Shown here: one piece after another, positions 1 to 7,690 of the stretch | How positions within the stretch are numbered: the stretch's first letter is position 1 | Layout of the letters: every line of letters starts with the position of its first letter | NCBI GenBank assembly: GCA_965371445.1 | Contig: CBDUYN010000099.1 | Location: forward strand, 1 to 37,062 | DNA from: DASWIG01 sp965371445 | GTDB lineage: Bacteria > Acidobacteriota > Thermoanaerobaculia > Multivoradales > J023 | Direction: 5' to 3' | DNA length: 37,062 nt | Translations under genes and position numbers: made by a program | The notes under the pieces: generated by a model | Told to the model about the DNA's origin: nothing | What the model saw: the letters and a program-made list of their open reading frames with translations, nothing else | Database searches by the model: none

Positions 1-300
1 CGCGTCGTCTCCGCGTCCTCTGACCACACCCTTCGCGTCTGGGACGTCGCCTCGGAGGACACGCTACAGACGCTTCGCGGCCACACCTCCGGAGTCAATG
101 CCGTGGCGGTGCTGGACGAGAACCGCGTCGTCTCCGCGTCCTCTGACCACACCCTTCGCGTCTGGGACGTCGCCTCGGGGAAGACATTGCGTACACTTCG
201 CGGCCACACCTCCGGGGTCTTGGCGGTGGCGGTGCTCGACGAGAACCGCGTCGTCTCCGCGTCCTCTGACCAGACCCTTCGCGTCTGGAACGTCGCCTCA
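1..300 (+). repeat. Near-identical 123-bp WD40-coding tandem repeats
   Basis: Units begin at 1, 124 and 247, a period of exactly 123 bp (41 codons), each opening with CGCGTCGTCTCCGCGTCCTC. Identity at DNA level is very high including third positions, which points to recent amplification or gene conversion. The window starts inside the array, so the true copy number is unknown. Confidence 0.9.
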
Positions 301-2055
301 GGGCGTGGCGACGCCGTCTTCACCCTTGATGCCGGTGCGTGGTCCGTCGCTTTTGCCCTGGAACGTCGCATCGTGATCGCCGGGGACGAGACAGGAGGCG
401 TCCATTTCCTGGACCTGGCGGGAACGTCCGAGTCCCCGCTCCCCGCTTCTGGGCGGGTTTCGTCTTTCCAGGCGAATGGCGTCGTGGCGCACCGGCCGCG
501 GAGGCGAGAAATCTCAAGAATAGAGGGAGGGACAAGAACCGATGAGCGCGACGACAAAAGACACGTGCCAGGCCACTCGCCCATCGGCGAACAGGAACAC
601 GGCGGTGAGGATCCGCCCGATCCGCCTCACACGTCGGAGCCGGGCCACGGTGGCGGGCGTCCCGGATCTCCACCCCGGTGGACGGAGCAGGACCTGGCGG
701 AGGCCCTTGCCGCGGCGGAGAAGGAGCGCGACGAGACCTTCCTCGACGACCTCAAGTGGGACGCCGAATACGAAGCCCACTCCCAGGCCCGGAAAAAGGA
801 CCGGCGACGGGACCTGCCTTTTGACATGGATCCCGGAGACCTGCGGCGCACGGGTTGGGGAGTGATCTTCGCGCGCGACGTCGACCCGCGGGTCGAAACG
901 GCGCTGCGTCCGCTTCTCGAGCGGAGAAAACGCCAGGCCGGGAGACGCTACAAGCGGCTGGTCCTTCGTCCTGGGGAATCCGCCCGCAGCTTCCTGTGGC
1001 GCCGGCACGGACTGGCTCCGGGCGTCGTCAAGCTCGACGTGATGCCGTTCTACCTGCTTCTCGTCGGCGATCCGGACGCGATTTCCTACCGCTTCCAGTA
1101 CCAGTTGAACGTCAACCACGCCGTCGGACGGATCTGTTTCGACACAGTCGAGGAGTACAAGAGCTACGCCCGCAGTGTCGTCGACGCTGAAGAGCAGGGC
1201 GTGGCGCTACCGCGGCGCGGCACCTTCGTCTCGGTCGAAAACGACGCGACGACCGAGCACATGGCGCGGCAGATGGTCGATCCCCTGGTCGAGCGGCTGA
1301 AGGCGTCGGAATCGGGCTGGGAGGTCGAGCGGGTGTCGAAAGCGCCGCGGGCGCGTCTGGCGGGACTGCTCAAAAGCGGCGCCACACCGGGCCTGCTCCT
1401 GGCGTCCTGCCACGGCATGGACTACCCGTTCATGGATCCGGACCAGGAGAGCCGGCAGGGCGCTCTCCTCTGCCAGGACTGGCCTGGTGACGCTCCTGTC
1501 GAACGGGCGCACTACTTCGCCGGCGACGACATCGATGCCGACGCCCACGTCCACGGCCTCGTGGCTTTTCTCTTCGCCTGCTTCGGCGCCGGGACGCCGC
1601 GCACCGACGACTTCCCGTACGAGCCGTCGGAGTCGGCCGCTCCCGTCCTCGAGAACGGGCTACGGCTGTTCGCGAAGCGTCCGTTCGTGGCGCGTCTGCC
1701 GCAGCGTCTGCTGGCTCATCCGAACGGCGGCGCCCTGGCGGTCGTCAGTCATATCGACCGCGGCTGGACCCTGTCGTTCAGCTGGACACGGTCGGGCCGG
1801 CACAGCGAAACCGTCGAGACTCTGGAAGAAGCGCTGCGTCAGCTCCTGGCGGGGCGTCCGGTGGGCGCGGCCCTGCGTCCGCTGGCCAAGCGCACGACGG
1901 CGATCGGGGCGCAGCTCGTCGACCTCTGGCAGACCCTGCGGGAGGGGGGCCGGGTGCCGGACACGGCGCTCGGTCCGCTGTGGACGGCGCACAACGACGC
2001 GCGCAACCTGGTCGTCGTCGGGGACCCGGCGGTTTGCCTGCTGGGCGGACACTGA
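1..2055 (+). CDS. WD40-repeat / caspase-like (C25-type) cysteine peptidase, 5' end outside window
   Basis: The frame is open from base 1 to the TGA at 2053-2055, so the start lies upstream. Residues 1-100 are 41-aa WD40 repeats (HTLRVWDVASG, LRGHTSGV) that form a beta-propeller. A low-complexity Pro/Gly/His linker follows (about 155-220). The C-terminal 450 residues resemble caspase/gingipain-clan peptidases of bacterial conflict systems: FYLLLVGDPDAISYRFQYQL, then AVGRICFDTVEEYKSYA, a candidate catalytic His in LASCHGMDYP (codon 1411-1413), a candidate Cys in FACFGAGTP (codon 1579-1581), and a closing GDPAVCLL motif. By family knowledge the propeller would sense or scaffold and the peptidase would be the effector; the target is unknown. 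GC3 drops at about 505-540, and an out-of-frame ATG with a Shine-Dalgarno lies at 542, so two genes joined by an indel is an alternative. Family assignment is fairly sure; the fusion is less so. Confidence 0.72.
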   Translation, partial: RVVSASSDHTLRVWDVASEDTLQTLRGHTSGVNAVAVLDENRVVSASSDHTLRVWDVASGKTLRTLRGHTSGVLAVAVLDENRVVSASSDQTLRVWNVASGRGDAVFTLDAGAWSVAFALERRIVIAGDETGGVHFLDLAGTSESPLPASGRVSSFQANGVVAHRPRRREISRIEGGTRTDERDDKRHVPGHSPIGEQEHGGEDPPDPPHTSEPGHGGGRPGSPPRWTEQDLAEALAAAEKERDETFLDDLKWDAEYEAHSQARKKDRRRDLPFDMDPGDLRRTGWGVIFARDVDPRVETALRPLLERRKRQAGRRYKRLVLRPGESARSFLWRRHGLAPGVVKLDVMPFYLLLVGDPDAISYRFQYQLNVNHAVGRICFDTVEEYKSYARSVVDAEEQGVALPRRGTFVSVENDATTEHMARQMVDPLVERLKASESGWEVERVSKAPRARLAGLLKSGATPGLLLASCHGMDYPFMDPDQESRQGALLCQDWPGDAPVERAHYFAGDDIDADAHVHGLVAFLFACFGAGTPRTDDFPYEPSESAAPVLENGLRLFAKRPFVARLPQRLLAHPNGGALAVVSHIDRGWTLSFSWTRSGRHSETVETLEEALRQLLAGRPVGAALRPLAKRTTAIGAQLVDLWQTLREGGRVPDTALGPLWTAHNDARNLVVVGDPAVCLLGGH
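523..544 (+). promoter_or_regulatory. Shine-Dalgarno-like GAGGGAGG before an out-of-frame ATG (542)
   Basis: GAGGGAGG at 523-530 is 11 nt before ATG 542, in an A-rich stretch with poor GC3 for the surrounding open frame. The ATG belongs to frame 2, whereas the peptidase is in frame 1. ATG 542 overlaps a TGA (543-545) in frame 3. The arrangement looks like an ATGA gene junction between a WD40 gene and a peptidase gene. Confidence 0.4.
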
Positions 2056-2469
2056 GCGTCACCGAGCAGCACAGATTTCGCCCCTTCAGGGCGAGGGATT
2101 TGGGGGTCGTAGACCCGGGGCTCGCGCCGCTTCGCGTCTACAGCCCCGGGAAACAGCGACACACTACCCATACTCCGCGTTCTGCGGAGGTTCTGTACCC
2201 TCTTCACCCCCTCTACGGGGAAGAAGTGGAGATCCGTAGGGTCTTCACCAAACGACCCCGCTCCTTCCTGATCAAGCCCCACGGGGCGGTCAGCTCGACG
2301 ATCCCGAGCTGGGTCCTTGATCCGGCTGCCTGTGCTCACGTGAGGTGGCTGGCGGAGCCGGCCGTCTCCCTGCCTGCCCTCCAGGAGCTGCGAGCGCTGC
2401 TGGACGATCAGCAGGCTCTCCTGGGTGTCTCAGCATACGCTGCGGCCAGACAAACCCAAGGAGAGCACG
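2056..2469. other. Intergenic region with a 9-bp hairpin, no gene seen
   Basis: Between the peptidase gene and the recombinase element. The arms CCCGGGGCT (2114-2122) and AGCCCCGGG (2142-2150) form a 9-bp stem with a 19-nt loop. There is no U-tract, so it is at best a weak terminator for the upstream gene. The overlapping GTAGAC/GTCTAC pair (2109-2114 and 2136-2141) could give an alternative fold. The left boundary of the mobile element should lie here but no terminal repeat was recognised. Confidence 0.5.
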
Positions 2470-2652
2470 ATGTCAGCTCAACCCCGTCAGATGTTCCTGG
2501 ATCTCGGAGGGAAGCCTCTCTGGGATCGCCTGCCCGAGGAGTCGAGGCGCCAAGCCCTTGCTCTTCTCGAGCAGATGCTTGCAGAGACTTGGATGGACCG
2601 AAGCGAGAAGGAGGAGACTCATGAGCGAGAAGATCACCACCCTGCATCTTGA
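2470..2652 (+). CDS. Small accessory protein of the recombinase element
   Basis: A 60-aa product starting at ATG 2470, preceded by AAGGAGAGCACG, a good Shine-Dalgarno at proper spacing. Its sequence (MFLDLGGKPLWDRLPEESRR, then ALALLEQMLAE) has an LW-x-LPEE-R pattern that I associate with short ORFs lying just upstream of serine recombinases in such elements. The function is unknown; a transposition accessory role is inferred only from position. The 3' end overlaps the recombinase start by 32 nt in another frame, which suggests translational coupling. No DNA-binding motif is obvious, and the C-terminus is highly charged. Confidence 0.65.
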   Translation: MSAQPRQMFLDLGGKPLWDRLPEESRRQALALLEQMLAETWMDRSEKEETHEREDHHPAS

Positions 2653-4696
2653 GAGAGCGGCATACGTCTACGTCCGGCAATCGACGTCCCACCAAGTGCT
2701 TGAGCACCGGGAGAGTCAGCGGCTCCAGTACCAGTTGAAGGATCGCGCTCAGAGTCTGGGTTTCACGAATGTGATCGTGATTGACGACGACCTTGGCGTG
2801 ACAGCAACGGGAACGCGGGAACAGCGAGGCTTCGCCCGACTGCTGGAGGCCCTGTGCCAAGGCCGGGTGGGTGCCGTCTTCGCCTACGAAGCTTCCCGGC
2901 TGTCTCGCAATTTGTGGGACTGGCAGCATCTTCTCGAGCTATGCTCGCTGACCGGCGCCTTGGTCATCGACCACAGAGGAGTCTACGATCCTCGGCTGCT
3001 GGATGATCGAGCGCTACTGGGCCTGCAGGGGACCCTGAGCGAGTTGGAGGTGGGCATGATGCGGCAGCGGGCTCAGGCGGCTCTCAAGCAGATCATCCGA
3101 CGCGGTGAGGTGGTGACCCAGCTGCCGGTGGGCTTCATCTGGACGGAGCGTTGCTGTGAGAAGCATCCGGATCGGCAGGTCCAAACCGCGATCGAGGGCC
3201 TCTTCATGAAGTTTGAAGATCTCGGCACAGCACGGCAGGTGCTCTTGTGGTACCATCAGGAGAAGATCCCGTTTCCCAAGGCGGAGCCGGGCAGCAAGGG
3301 GCACCGCGTGACGTGGCGATTGCCGACGAAGAGCCATGTACTGTCGATCTTGAAGAATCCTACCTACGCCGGTGCCTTCGTGTACGGTCGGCGCCAGACT
3401 CGTACTCGGGTGGTCGACGGTAGGGCTCGCAAAACCACGGGCCATATGGTGAGCCAAGAGGATTGGGAAGTTTTGATCCAAGATCACCACGATGGCTATG
3501 TCACCTGGAGCCAATTCATGCGCAATCAGAGGCAGTTGGCCAATAACGTACAGAGGCGGGAAGCCACGGGAGCAGCGAAGCAGGGGGGCGCCGTGCTTGT
3601 GGGCTTGTTGCGCTGCGCTCGCTGTTGGCAGAAACTAAAGGTTAACTATAGGAGTCGCCATCGACCTCGTTACTATTGTCAACGGCAAGAGCCTTACGAG
3701 GGTACAGATAAATGCATTACATGCTCAGCAGAAAAAGTTGACGAGGCTGTTGTCGGCGAAGTCCTGAAGGCTGTTCAGCCTGCTGGCGTACAGGCATCGC
3801 TGAATGTCTTAGACAGTCTTTCAGAGAAAGAATCTGAGACTTGCCGTCAAGTTCGCTTGGCTATCGAGAAGGCTCGATATGAGACGGAGCGGGCACGTCG
3901 ACAATACGATGTTGTCGAGCCGGAAAATCGTCTGGTGACTGAGGAGCTCGAGCGTCGGTGGAATGCCGCCTTGACTCAGCAGAAGAATCTGGAAGATCGT
4001 CTCGTAGAGCTAGAGGCCGCCGAACAGATCGAAATCAGCCCTGAAGATCGGCAGCGGCTGATGGAGATGGGGCGTGACCTGGAATCTGTATGGAGTCACC
4101 CCGAAGCTCCGGTTGAGATCAAGAAGAGAATTTTGCGTACGGTTCTCGATGAAATCGTCATTGACATCGACAATGAATCTCGGCAAGTGATTCTTCAGCT
4201 ACATTGGAAGGGAGGCGTCCACACGTCTCTAAAGGTTCGTAAGAATCGTTCCGGTGAGCATGGACGGACGACGTCTCGGGAGGCTGTCGACTTGATCCGT
4301 GAGTTAGCTCAGATGAGCAGTGATCAACAAATCGCTGGCGTGTTGAACCGCCTGGGCCTGCGAACGGGAGCGGGACAGACGTGGACAAAATCACGAGTTC
4401 GGCATGCCAGGGATCGGCGGAAGATCCCCGTCTTTGACGAGTCTCAAGACCGCTTTTGGCTAACTCTTGAAGAGACAGCCCTGGAGCTCGAAGTCAGCTC
4501 AGACACCGTACGACGTCTTCTGAGAGAGAAGCGCTTGCCTGGAAGGCAGATCGTCCGCTATGCTCCTTGGAGGATTGAGCGTGCGGCCTTGGAGTTGCCT
4601 GAGGTCCGGACAGCGATCCAGGCCCTGAAGTCCCAAGGGAGGCTTCCGCGAAGGCGCTCGGCCGAAGATGAATTCCCTTTGTTTCCAACAACTTAG
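2621..4696 (+). CDS. Large serine recombinase (resolvase/invertase superfamily)
   Basis: A 691-aa protein. Start ATG 2621 follows GAAGGAGGAGACTC, a strong Shine-Dalgarno; the frame is open further upstream but without support. The N-terminal resolvase domain carries YVYVRQST with the nucleophile Ser at about residue 21, and EASRLSRN for the conserved arginines. A recombinase domain follows (ILKNPTYAGAFVYGRR), then a zinc ribbon with CxxC from about residue 332 and further cysteines near 350-370, and a long coiled coil (about 400-480). The C-terminus has an excisionase-like helix-turn-helix (LEETALELEVSSDTVRRLL). It should catalyse site-specific integration or excision of its own element through a Ser-DNA intermediate. 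All catalytic landmarks are present, so it is probably active. Confidence 0.92.
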   Translation: MSEKITTLHLERAAYVYVRQSTSHQVLEHRESQRLQYQLKDRAQSLGFTNVIVIDDDLGVTATGTREQRGFARLLEALCQGRVGAVFAYEASRLSRNLWDWQHLLELCSLTGALVIDHRGVYDPRLLDDRALLGLQGTLSELEVGMMRQRAQAALKQIIRRGEVVTQLPVGFIWTERCCEKHPDRQVQTAIEGLFMKFEDLGTARQVLLWYHQEKIPFPKAEPGSKGHRVTWRLPTKSHVLSILKNPTYAGAFVYGRRQTRTRVVDGRARKTTGHMVSQEDWEVLIQDHHDGYVTWSQFMRNQRQLANNVQRREATGAAKQGGAVLVGLLRCARCWQKLKVNYRSRHRPRYYCQRQEPYEGTDKCITCSAEKVDEAVVGEVLKAVQPAGVQASLNVLDSLSEKESETCRQVRLAIEKARYETERARRQYDVVEPENRLVTEELERRWNAALTQQKNLEDRLVELEAAEQIEISPEDRQRLMEMGRDLESVWSHPEAPVEIKKRILRTVLDEIVIDIDNESRQVILQLHWKGGVHTSLKVRKNRSGEHGRTTSREAVDLIRELAQMSSDQQIAGVLNRLGLRTGAGQTWTKSRVRHARDRRKIPVFDESQDRFWLTLEETALELEVSSDTVRRLLREKRLPGRQIVRYAPWRIERAALELPEVRTAIQALKSQGRLPRRRSAEDEFPLFPTT

Positions 4697-4739
4697 CGAG
4701 GTGGGGCATCATGTCGTCATACTCCGGGCTTTATTCTCC

Positions 4740-4776
4740 GGCCCCTCCGGGGCCAAGAGGCAGGCGGAGCCTGCCT
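4740..4776. terminator. Paired hairpins between convergent genes
   Basis: Two adjacent perfect hairpins: GGCCCC/GGGGCC (4740-4745 with 4749-4754, 3-nt loop) and AGGCAGGC/GCCTGCCT (4758-4765 with 4769-4776, 3-nt loop). They lie between the convergent recombinase and D-aminopeptidase genes and could terminate both. There is no strong T-tract on either side, so a role as the right end of the mobile element is also possible. Confidence 0.5.
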
Positions 4777-4823
4777 TACGACGGATCCAATGCAACGCTG
4801 GGGGAAAGAGCAGGAGTCGGCCT

Positions 4824-5726
4824 TTACGGCTCCAGCCCGGCGTTGTAGTTGAGGGCGAAGGCAAAGAACCTCGAGACCTCCACCATGTCCTTGCCGACGA
4901 AACGGACGCTGTGGGAGTCGATCCGCTCGACGATCGGTAGGTAGGCCAGGACCTCCGAAGGCCGGTAGTTCTTAAAGGTGATCTCCGCGGTGATCGGTTC
5001 CTCGAACGTAAAGGGTTTGAAGTCGTCGATCCGTTCGATGGCGGCTTTCACCTTCTCGGCGATGAGCTCGTAGGCCGCCTCGGGATGAAGCGTCTTCGCG
5101 GCGTGGAAGCTGATCGCCCATTTGACGACGGCACCCTCGATGTCGCCCACGACCGAGCGCACCTCTTCGACCACGGCGTCGTCGCCCGAGACCATGAGGA
5201 CCGGGACACCGAAGTGGCCGGCGATCGCCGCGTTGAACGAGCCCTCCGACATCTCGACGCCGTTCAGCCGCACCGCGGCGAGCCGCGCCGACGACATGGT
5301 GTGGGCGCGGACGCCGTCGGGATTGGTGGTCGACGAGTGGTAGCCGAGGAAGATCGCGCCGTCGAAGGTCTCGTCGATCCCCTCCATCATCATGAGGGGA
5401 CGCGGCCAGGAGCGGATCACCTGGACGTTCTTCGGCAGCTTCTCCAGCAGGAGGTTCTGGCCGTTGCCGTGCGAGTCACTGACCAGAATTTCGGTGGCAC
5501 CGGCCTCGAAGGCGGCGTCGATCGCGGCGTTGACCTCGTGCGTCATCCACTCCCGGGCCCGCTGGTACTCGAAACCGGACGGTCCCAACTGGTCTCCCGT
5601 CACGGTGCCGACGACGCCCTCCATGTCGGCGGAGATGTAGATCTTGAGGCCGTCCCGCGCAGAGACCACGACGGCTGTGGCGAGAGCCGCCGCGACGGCG
5701 ATGGCAAGGATCGCGCGTGTCTTCAT
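4824..5726 (-). CDS. Secreted M55 D-aminopeptidase (DppA-like)
   Basis: 300 aa. Residues 1-23 are a signal peptide, so the enzyme is exported. The mature part matches the DppA/M55 family: YISADMEGVVG (metal ligands Asp34 and Glu36), VSDSHGNGQNLL, FLGYHSS and VRAHTMSSAR, the last containing the histidine that acts as the nucleophile in DppA, then EMSEGSFNAAIAG with a further Glu ligand. M55 enzymes are zinc aminopeptidases that release N-terminal D-amino acids from short peptides, which would fit peptidoglycan peptide scavenging. The start is supported by AAAGGAG upstream on this strand. It is transcribed alone, divergent from the CRTAC1 pair. All key residues appear present. Confidence 0.92.
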   Translation of the reverse strand: MKTRAILAIAVAAALATAVVVSARDGLKIYISADMEGVVGTVTGDQLGPSGFEYQRAREWMTHEVNAAIDAAFEAGATEILVSDSHGNGQNLLLEKLPKNVQVIRSWPRPLMMMEGIDETFDGAIFLGYHSSTTNPDGVRAHTMSSARLAAVRLNGVEMSEGSFNAAIAGHFGVPVLMVSGDDAVVEEVRSVVGDIEGAVVKWAISFHAAKTLHPEAAYELIAEKVKAAIERIDDFKPFTFEEPITAEITFKNYRPSEVLAYLPIVERIDSHSVRFVGKDMVEVSRFFAFALNYNAGLEP

Positions 5727-5761
5727 CCTTGACTCCTTTCAAGGTCAGGGGCAGGGCGAGC

Positions 5762-5767
5762 ATTCTA
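5762..5767 (-). promoter_or_regulatory. Candidate -10 (TAGAAT) for the M55 gene
   Basis: TAGAAT on the minus strand, about 36 nt before the start codon, with the Shine-Dalgarno between. No convincing -35 is seen. The 140-bp divergent region (5727-5866) holds nothing else recognisable. Confidence 0.3.
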
Positions 5768-5866
5768 CCCTACTTTAGCTTGTGACGCCGAACCTAACGC
5801 CTCCCCGTTGCGTATTCGTGGGACAGGACGATTCGACCGCCTCGGATCGCCCCTCGAGGAGCCACC

Positions 5867-7690
5867 GTGGAATCGACGATCATTTCCAGAACCACCTCAT
5901 CCGCCAGGACCCGGGTTCCGGCTTGGATCTTGGCCGTCCTGATCGTGGCCGTCCTGCCACCGGCGAAGGACGCCGGCGCTCAGCAGGACGGCCCGCTTTT
6001 CGACGACGTCACCGCCGCGGTCGGCCTCGACTTCGTCCACTGGAACGGCATGTCCGGTGAGCTCTATCAGCCCGAGAACATGGGTGCCGGAGCGGCGCTC
6101 GTCGACTTCGACAACGACGGCGACCTCGACCTCTACCTGGTGCAGGGCAACCTGCTGGGACCCGGGAAGACCCCCGCCGACACGACCTTTCCGCCGCGCC
6201 GTCCGCCGCCCCTCAGGGACCGGCTCTACCGCAACGAGCTGACGGTCGCGGCCGACGGGACGCGCACCCTGCGCTTTCGCGACGTCACCGCGGCGAGCCG
6301 GCTGGAGGCCACGGGCTATGGCATGGGGGTGGCGACCGGCGATTACGACAACGACGGCTGGGTCGACCTCTACCTGACCAACCTCGGCTCCAACCAGCTG
6401 TGGCGCAACCTGGGTGCCGGCGAGGACGGCGTCGTCACCTTCGCCGACGTCACCGCCGCGGCCGGCGTCGACGACGGACGCTGGAGCGTACCGGCGGTTT
6501 TTTTCGACTACGACCGCGACGGCTGGCTCGACCTTTACGTCGGCAACTACGTGAGCTTCGACTACGAGAGCCACCGCCGGTGCATCTCGGAGGCCGGAGA
6601 ACGCGACTACTGCAACCCCTTGACCCACCGTCCGCAGCCGGACCGCCTGTGGCGCAACCGAGGCGACGGTACCTTCGCCGACGTCACCGAACGTTCGGGC
6701 CTGGGGGCGGAGCTCGGGTCGGCCCTGGGCGCGGTCGCCGCCGATTTCGACGGCGACGGCTGGCTCGACCTCTACGTCGCCAACGATCAAACGGCCAACC
6801 GGTTGTGGCTCAACCAGCGGGCCGGTGGGGACGGCCGGGTCACGTTTCGCAACGACGCCCTCCTGGCCGGCTGCGCGGTCAACCGCGACGCCCGGCCCGA
6901 GGCCAGCATGGGGGTCGACGCGGCGGACTACGACGGCGACGGCGACCCGGACCTCTTCATGACCCACCTGACGCGGGAGACCCACACGCTCTACGTCAAC
7001 GACGGCCGGGCGGTCTTCCACGACCGCTCCCGCGAGAGCGGCCTCGCCAACCCGAGCTGGATCTTCACCGGTTTCGGCGCCGCTTTCTTCGACTACGACA
7101 ACGACGGCCGCCTCGACGTCGCCACCGTCAACGGCACGGTCTACGTGCAGCCCGGGCGGGACCGCGAGCGCGATCCCTATCCTCTGGACCAGCCCAATCA
7201 GCTCTTCCATAACCTGGGACCCGGGGCCGGTGGCGTCCCGGCCTTCGAGGACGTGAGCGAACGCGCCGGCGCAGCTTTCCAGACCTCGGAGGTCAGCCGC
7301 GGGGCGGCTTTTGGCGACGTCGACAACGACGGCGACGTCGACGTCGTGGTCGCCAACAACAGCGGCCCGGCCCGTCTGCTGCTCAACCGGGTGGGCCAGG
7401 ATGCGAGTTGGCTCGGCCTGCGGCTCGTCGACGCCGCGGGACGGCGCGACCAGCTCGGCGCCCGGGTGGCGATCACCCTGGAGGGCGGAAAGGTGCTCTG
7501 GCGCCGGGTGAGGACCGACGGCAGCTACGCGTCGGCCAGCGATCCGCGGCTCGTCGTGGGCCTGGGCGACGCAAAGCACGTCGCCGGAGTTCGCGTCGAG
7601 TGGCCGAGCGGCCGGGTCGAGGAGTGGTCCGAGGTTTCGCTCGGGACCTATCAAACCCTCCGCGAAGGATCGGGCAGGCCGGGATCATGA
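5867..7690 (+). CDS. CRTAC1-family secreted FG-GAP/ASPIC-UnbV beta-propeller protein
   Basis: 607 aa, GTG start at 5867 with GAGGAG five bases upstream. Residues 15-38 form a signal sequence. The body consists of FG-GAP-type propeller blades, each with a calcium-binding DxDxDGxxD loop: DFDNDGDLDLYL, DYDNDGWVDLYL, DYDRDGWLDLYV, DFDGDGWLDLYV, DYDGDGDPDLFM, DYDNDGRLDVAT and DVDNDGDVDVVV. The C-terminus has an ASPIC/UnbV domain (LGARVAITLEGG, VRVEWPSGRVEEW). Such proteins are exported and bind calcium; ligands in bacteria are mostly unknown. The stop overlaps the ATG of the next gene (ATGA at 7687-7690), so the two are probably co-translated. The frame is intact. Confidence 0.93.
   Translation: MESTIISRTTSSARTRVPAWILAVLIVAVLPPAKDAGAQQDGPLFDDVTAAVGLDFVHWNGMSGELYQPENMGAGAALVDFDNDGDLDLYLVQGNLLGPGKTPADTTFPPRRPPPLRDRLYRNELTVAADGTRTLRFRDVTAASRLEATGYGMGVATGDYDNDGWVDLYLTNLGSNQLWRNLGAGEDGVVTFADVTAAAGVDDGRWSVPAVFFDYDRDGWLDLYVGNYVSFDYESHRRCISEAGERDYCNPLTHRPQPDRLWRNRGDGTFADVTERSGLGAELGSALGAVAADFDGDGWLDLYVANDQTANRLWLNQRAGGDGRVTFRNDALLAGCAVNRDARPEASMGVDAADYDGDGDPDLFMTHLTRETHTLYVNDGRAVFHDRSRESGLANPSWIFTGFGAAFFDYDNDGRLDVATVNGTVYVQPGRDRERDPYPLDQPNQLFHNLGPGAGGVPAFEDVSERAGAAFQTSEVSRGAAFGDVDNDGDVDVVVANNSGPARLLLNRVGQDASWLGLRLVDAAGRRDQLGARVAITLEGGKVLWRRVRTDGSYASASDPRLVVGLGDAKHVAGVRVEWPSGRVEEWSEVSLGTYQTLREGSGRPGS

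Larger units (their letters stand above)
2470..4696 (+). mobile_element. Two-gene large serine recombinase element
   Basis: A small ORF and a large serine recombinase overlap and appear to form one transposition unit. The 3' half of the recombinase (about 3600-4440) is clearly richer in A/T than the host genes, which suggests acquisition from elsewhere. Large serine recombinases need short att sites and do not always leave inverted repeats; none were found at either side, so the boundaries given are just the coding span. Confidence 0.6.

Noticed and set aside
542..865. Frame-2 ORF from ATG 542 as a gene of its own
   Set aside because: After about 60 bases it becomes an Arg/Ser-rich shadow of the peptidase frame. 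Only its start and Shine-Dalgarno are of interest, and they are reported as a possible gene boundary.
2345..2620. A longer N-terminus for the serine recombinase
   Set aside because: The frame is open but the sequence overlaps the small ORF, lacks family resemblance, and the strong Shine-Dalgarno lies before ATG 2621.
5897..7654. A 585-aa open frame on the minus strand opposite the CRTAC1 gene
   Set aside because: It is the antisense of GAC-rich calcium loops (GTC/GTCG codons give Val/Glu-rich repeats); the plus strand has clear domains, start and Shine-Dalgarno.
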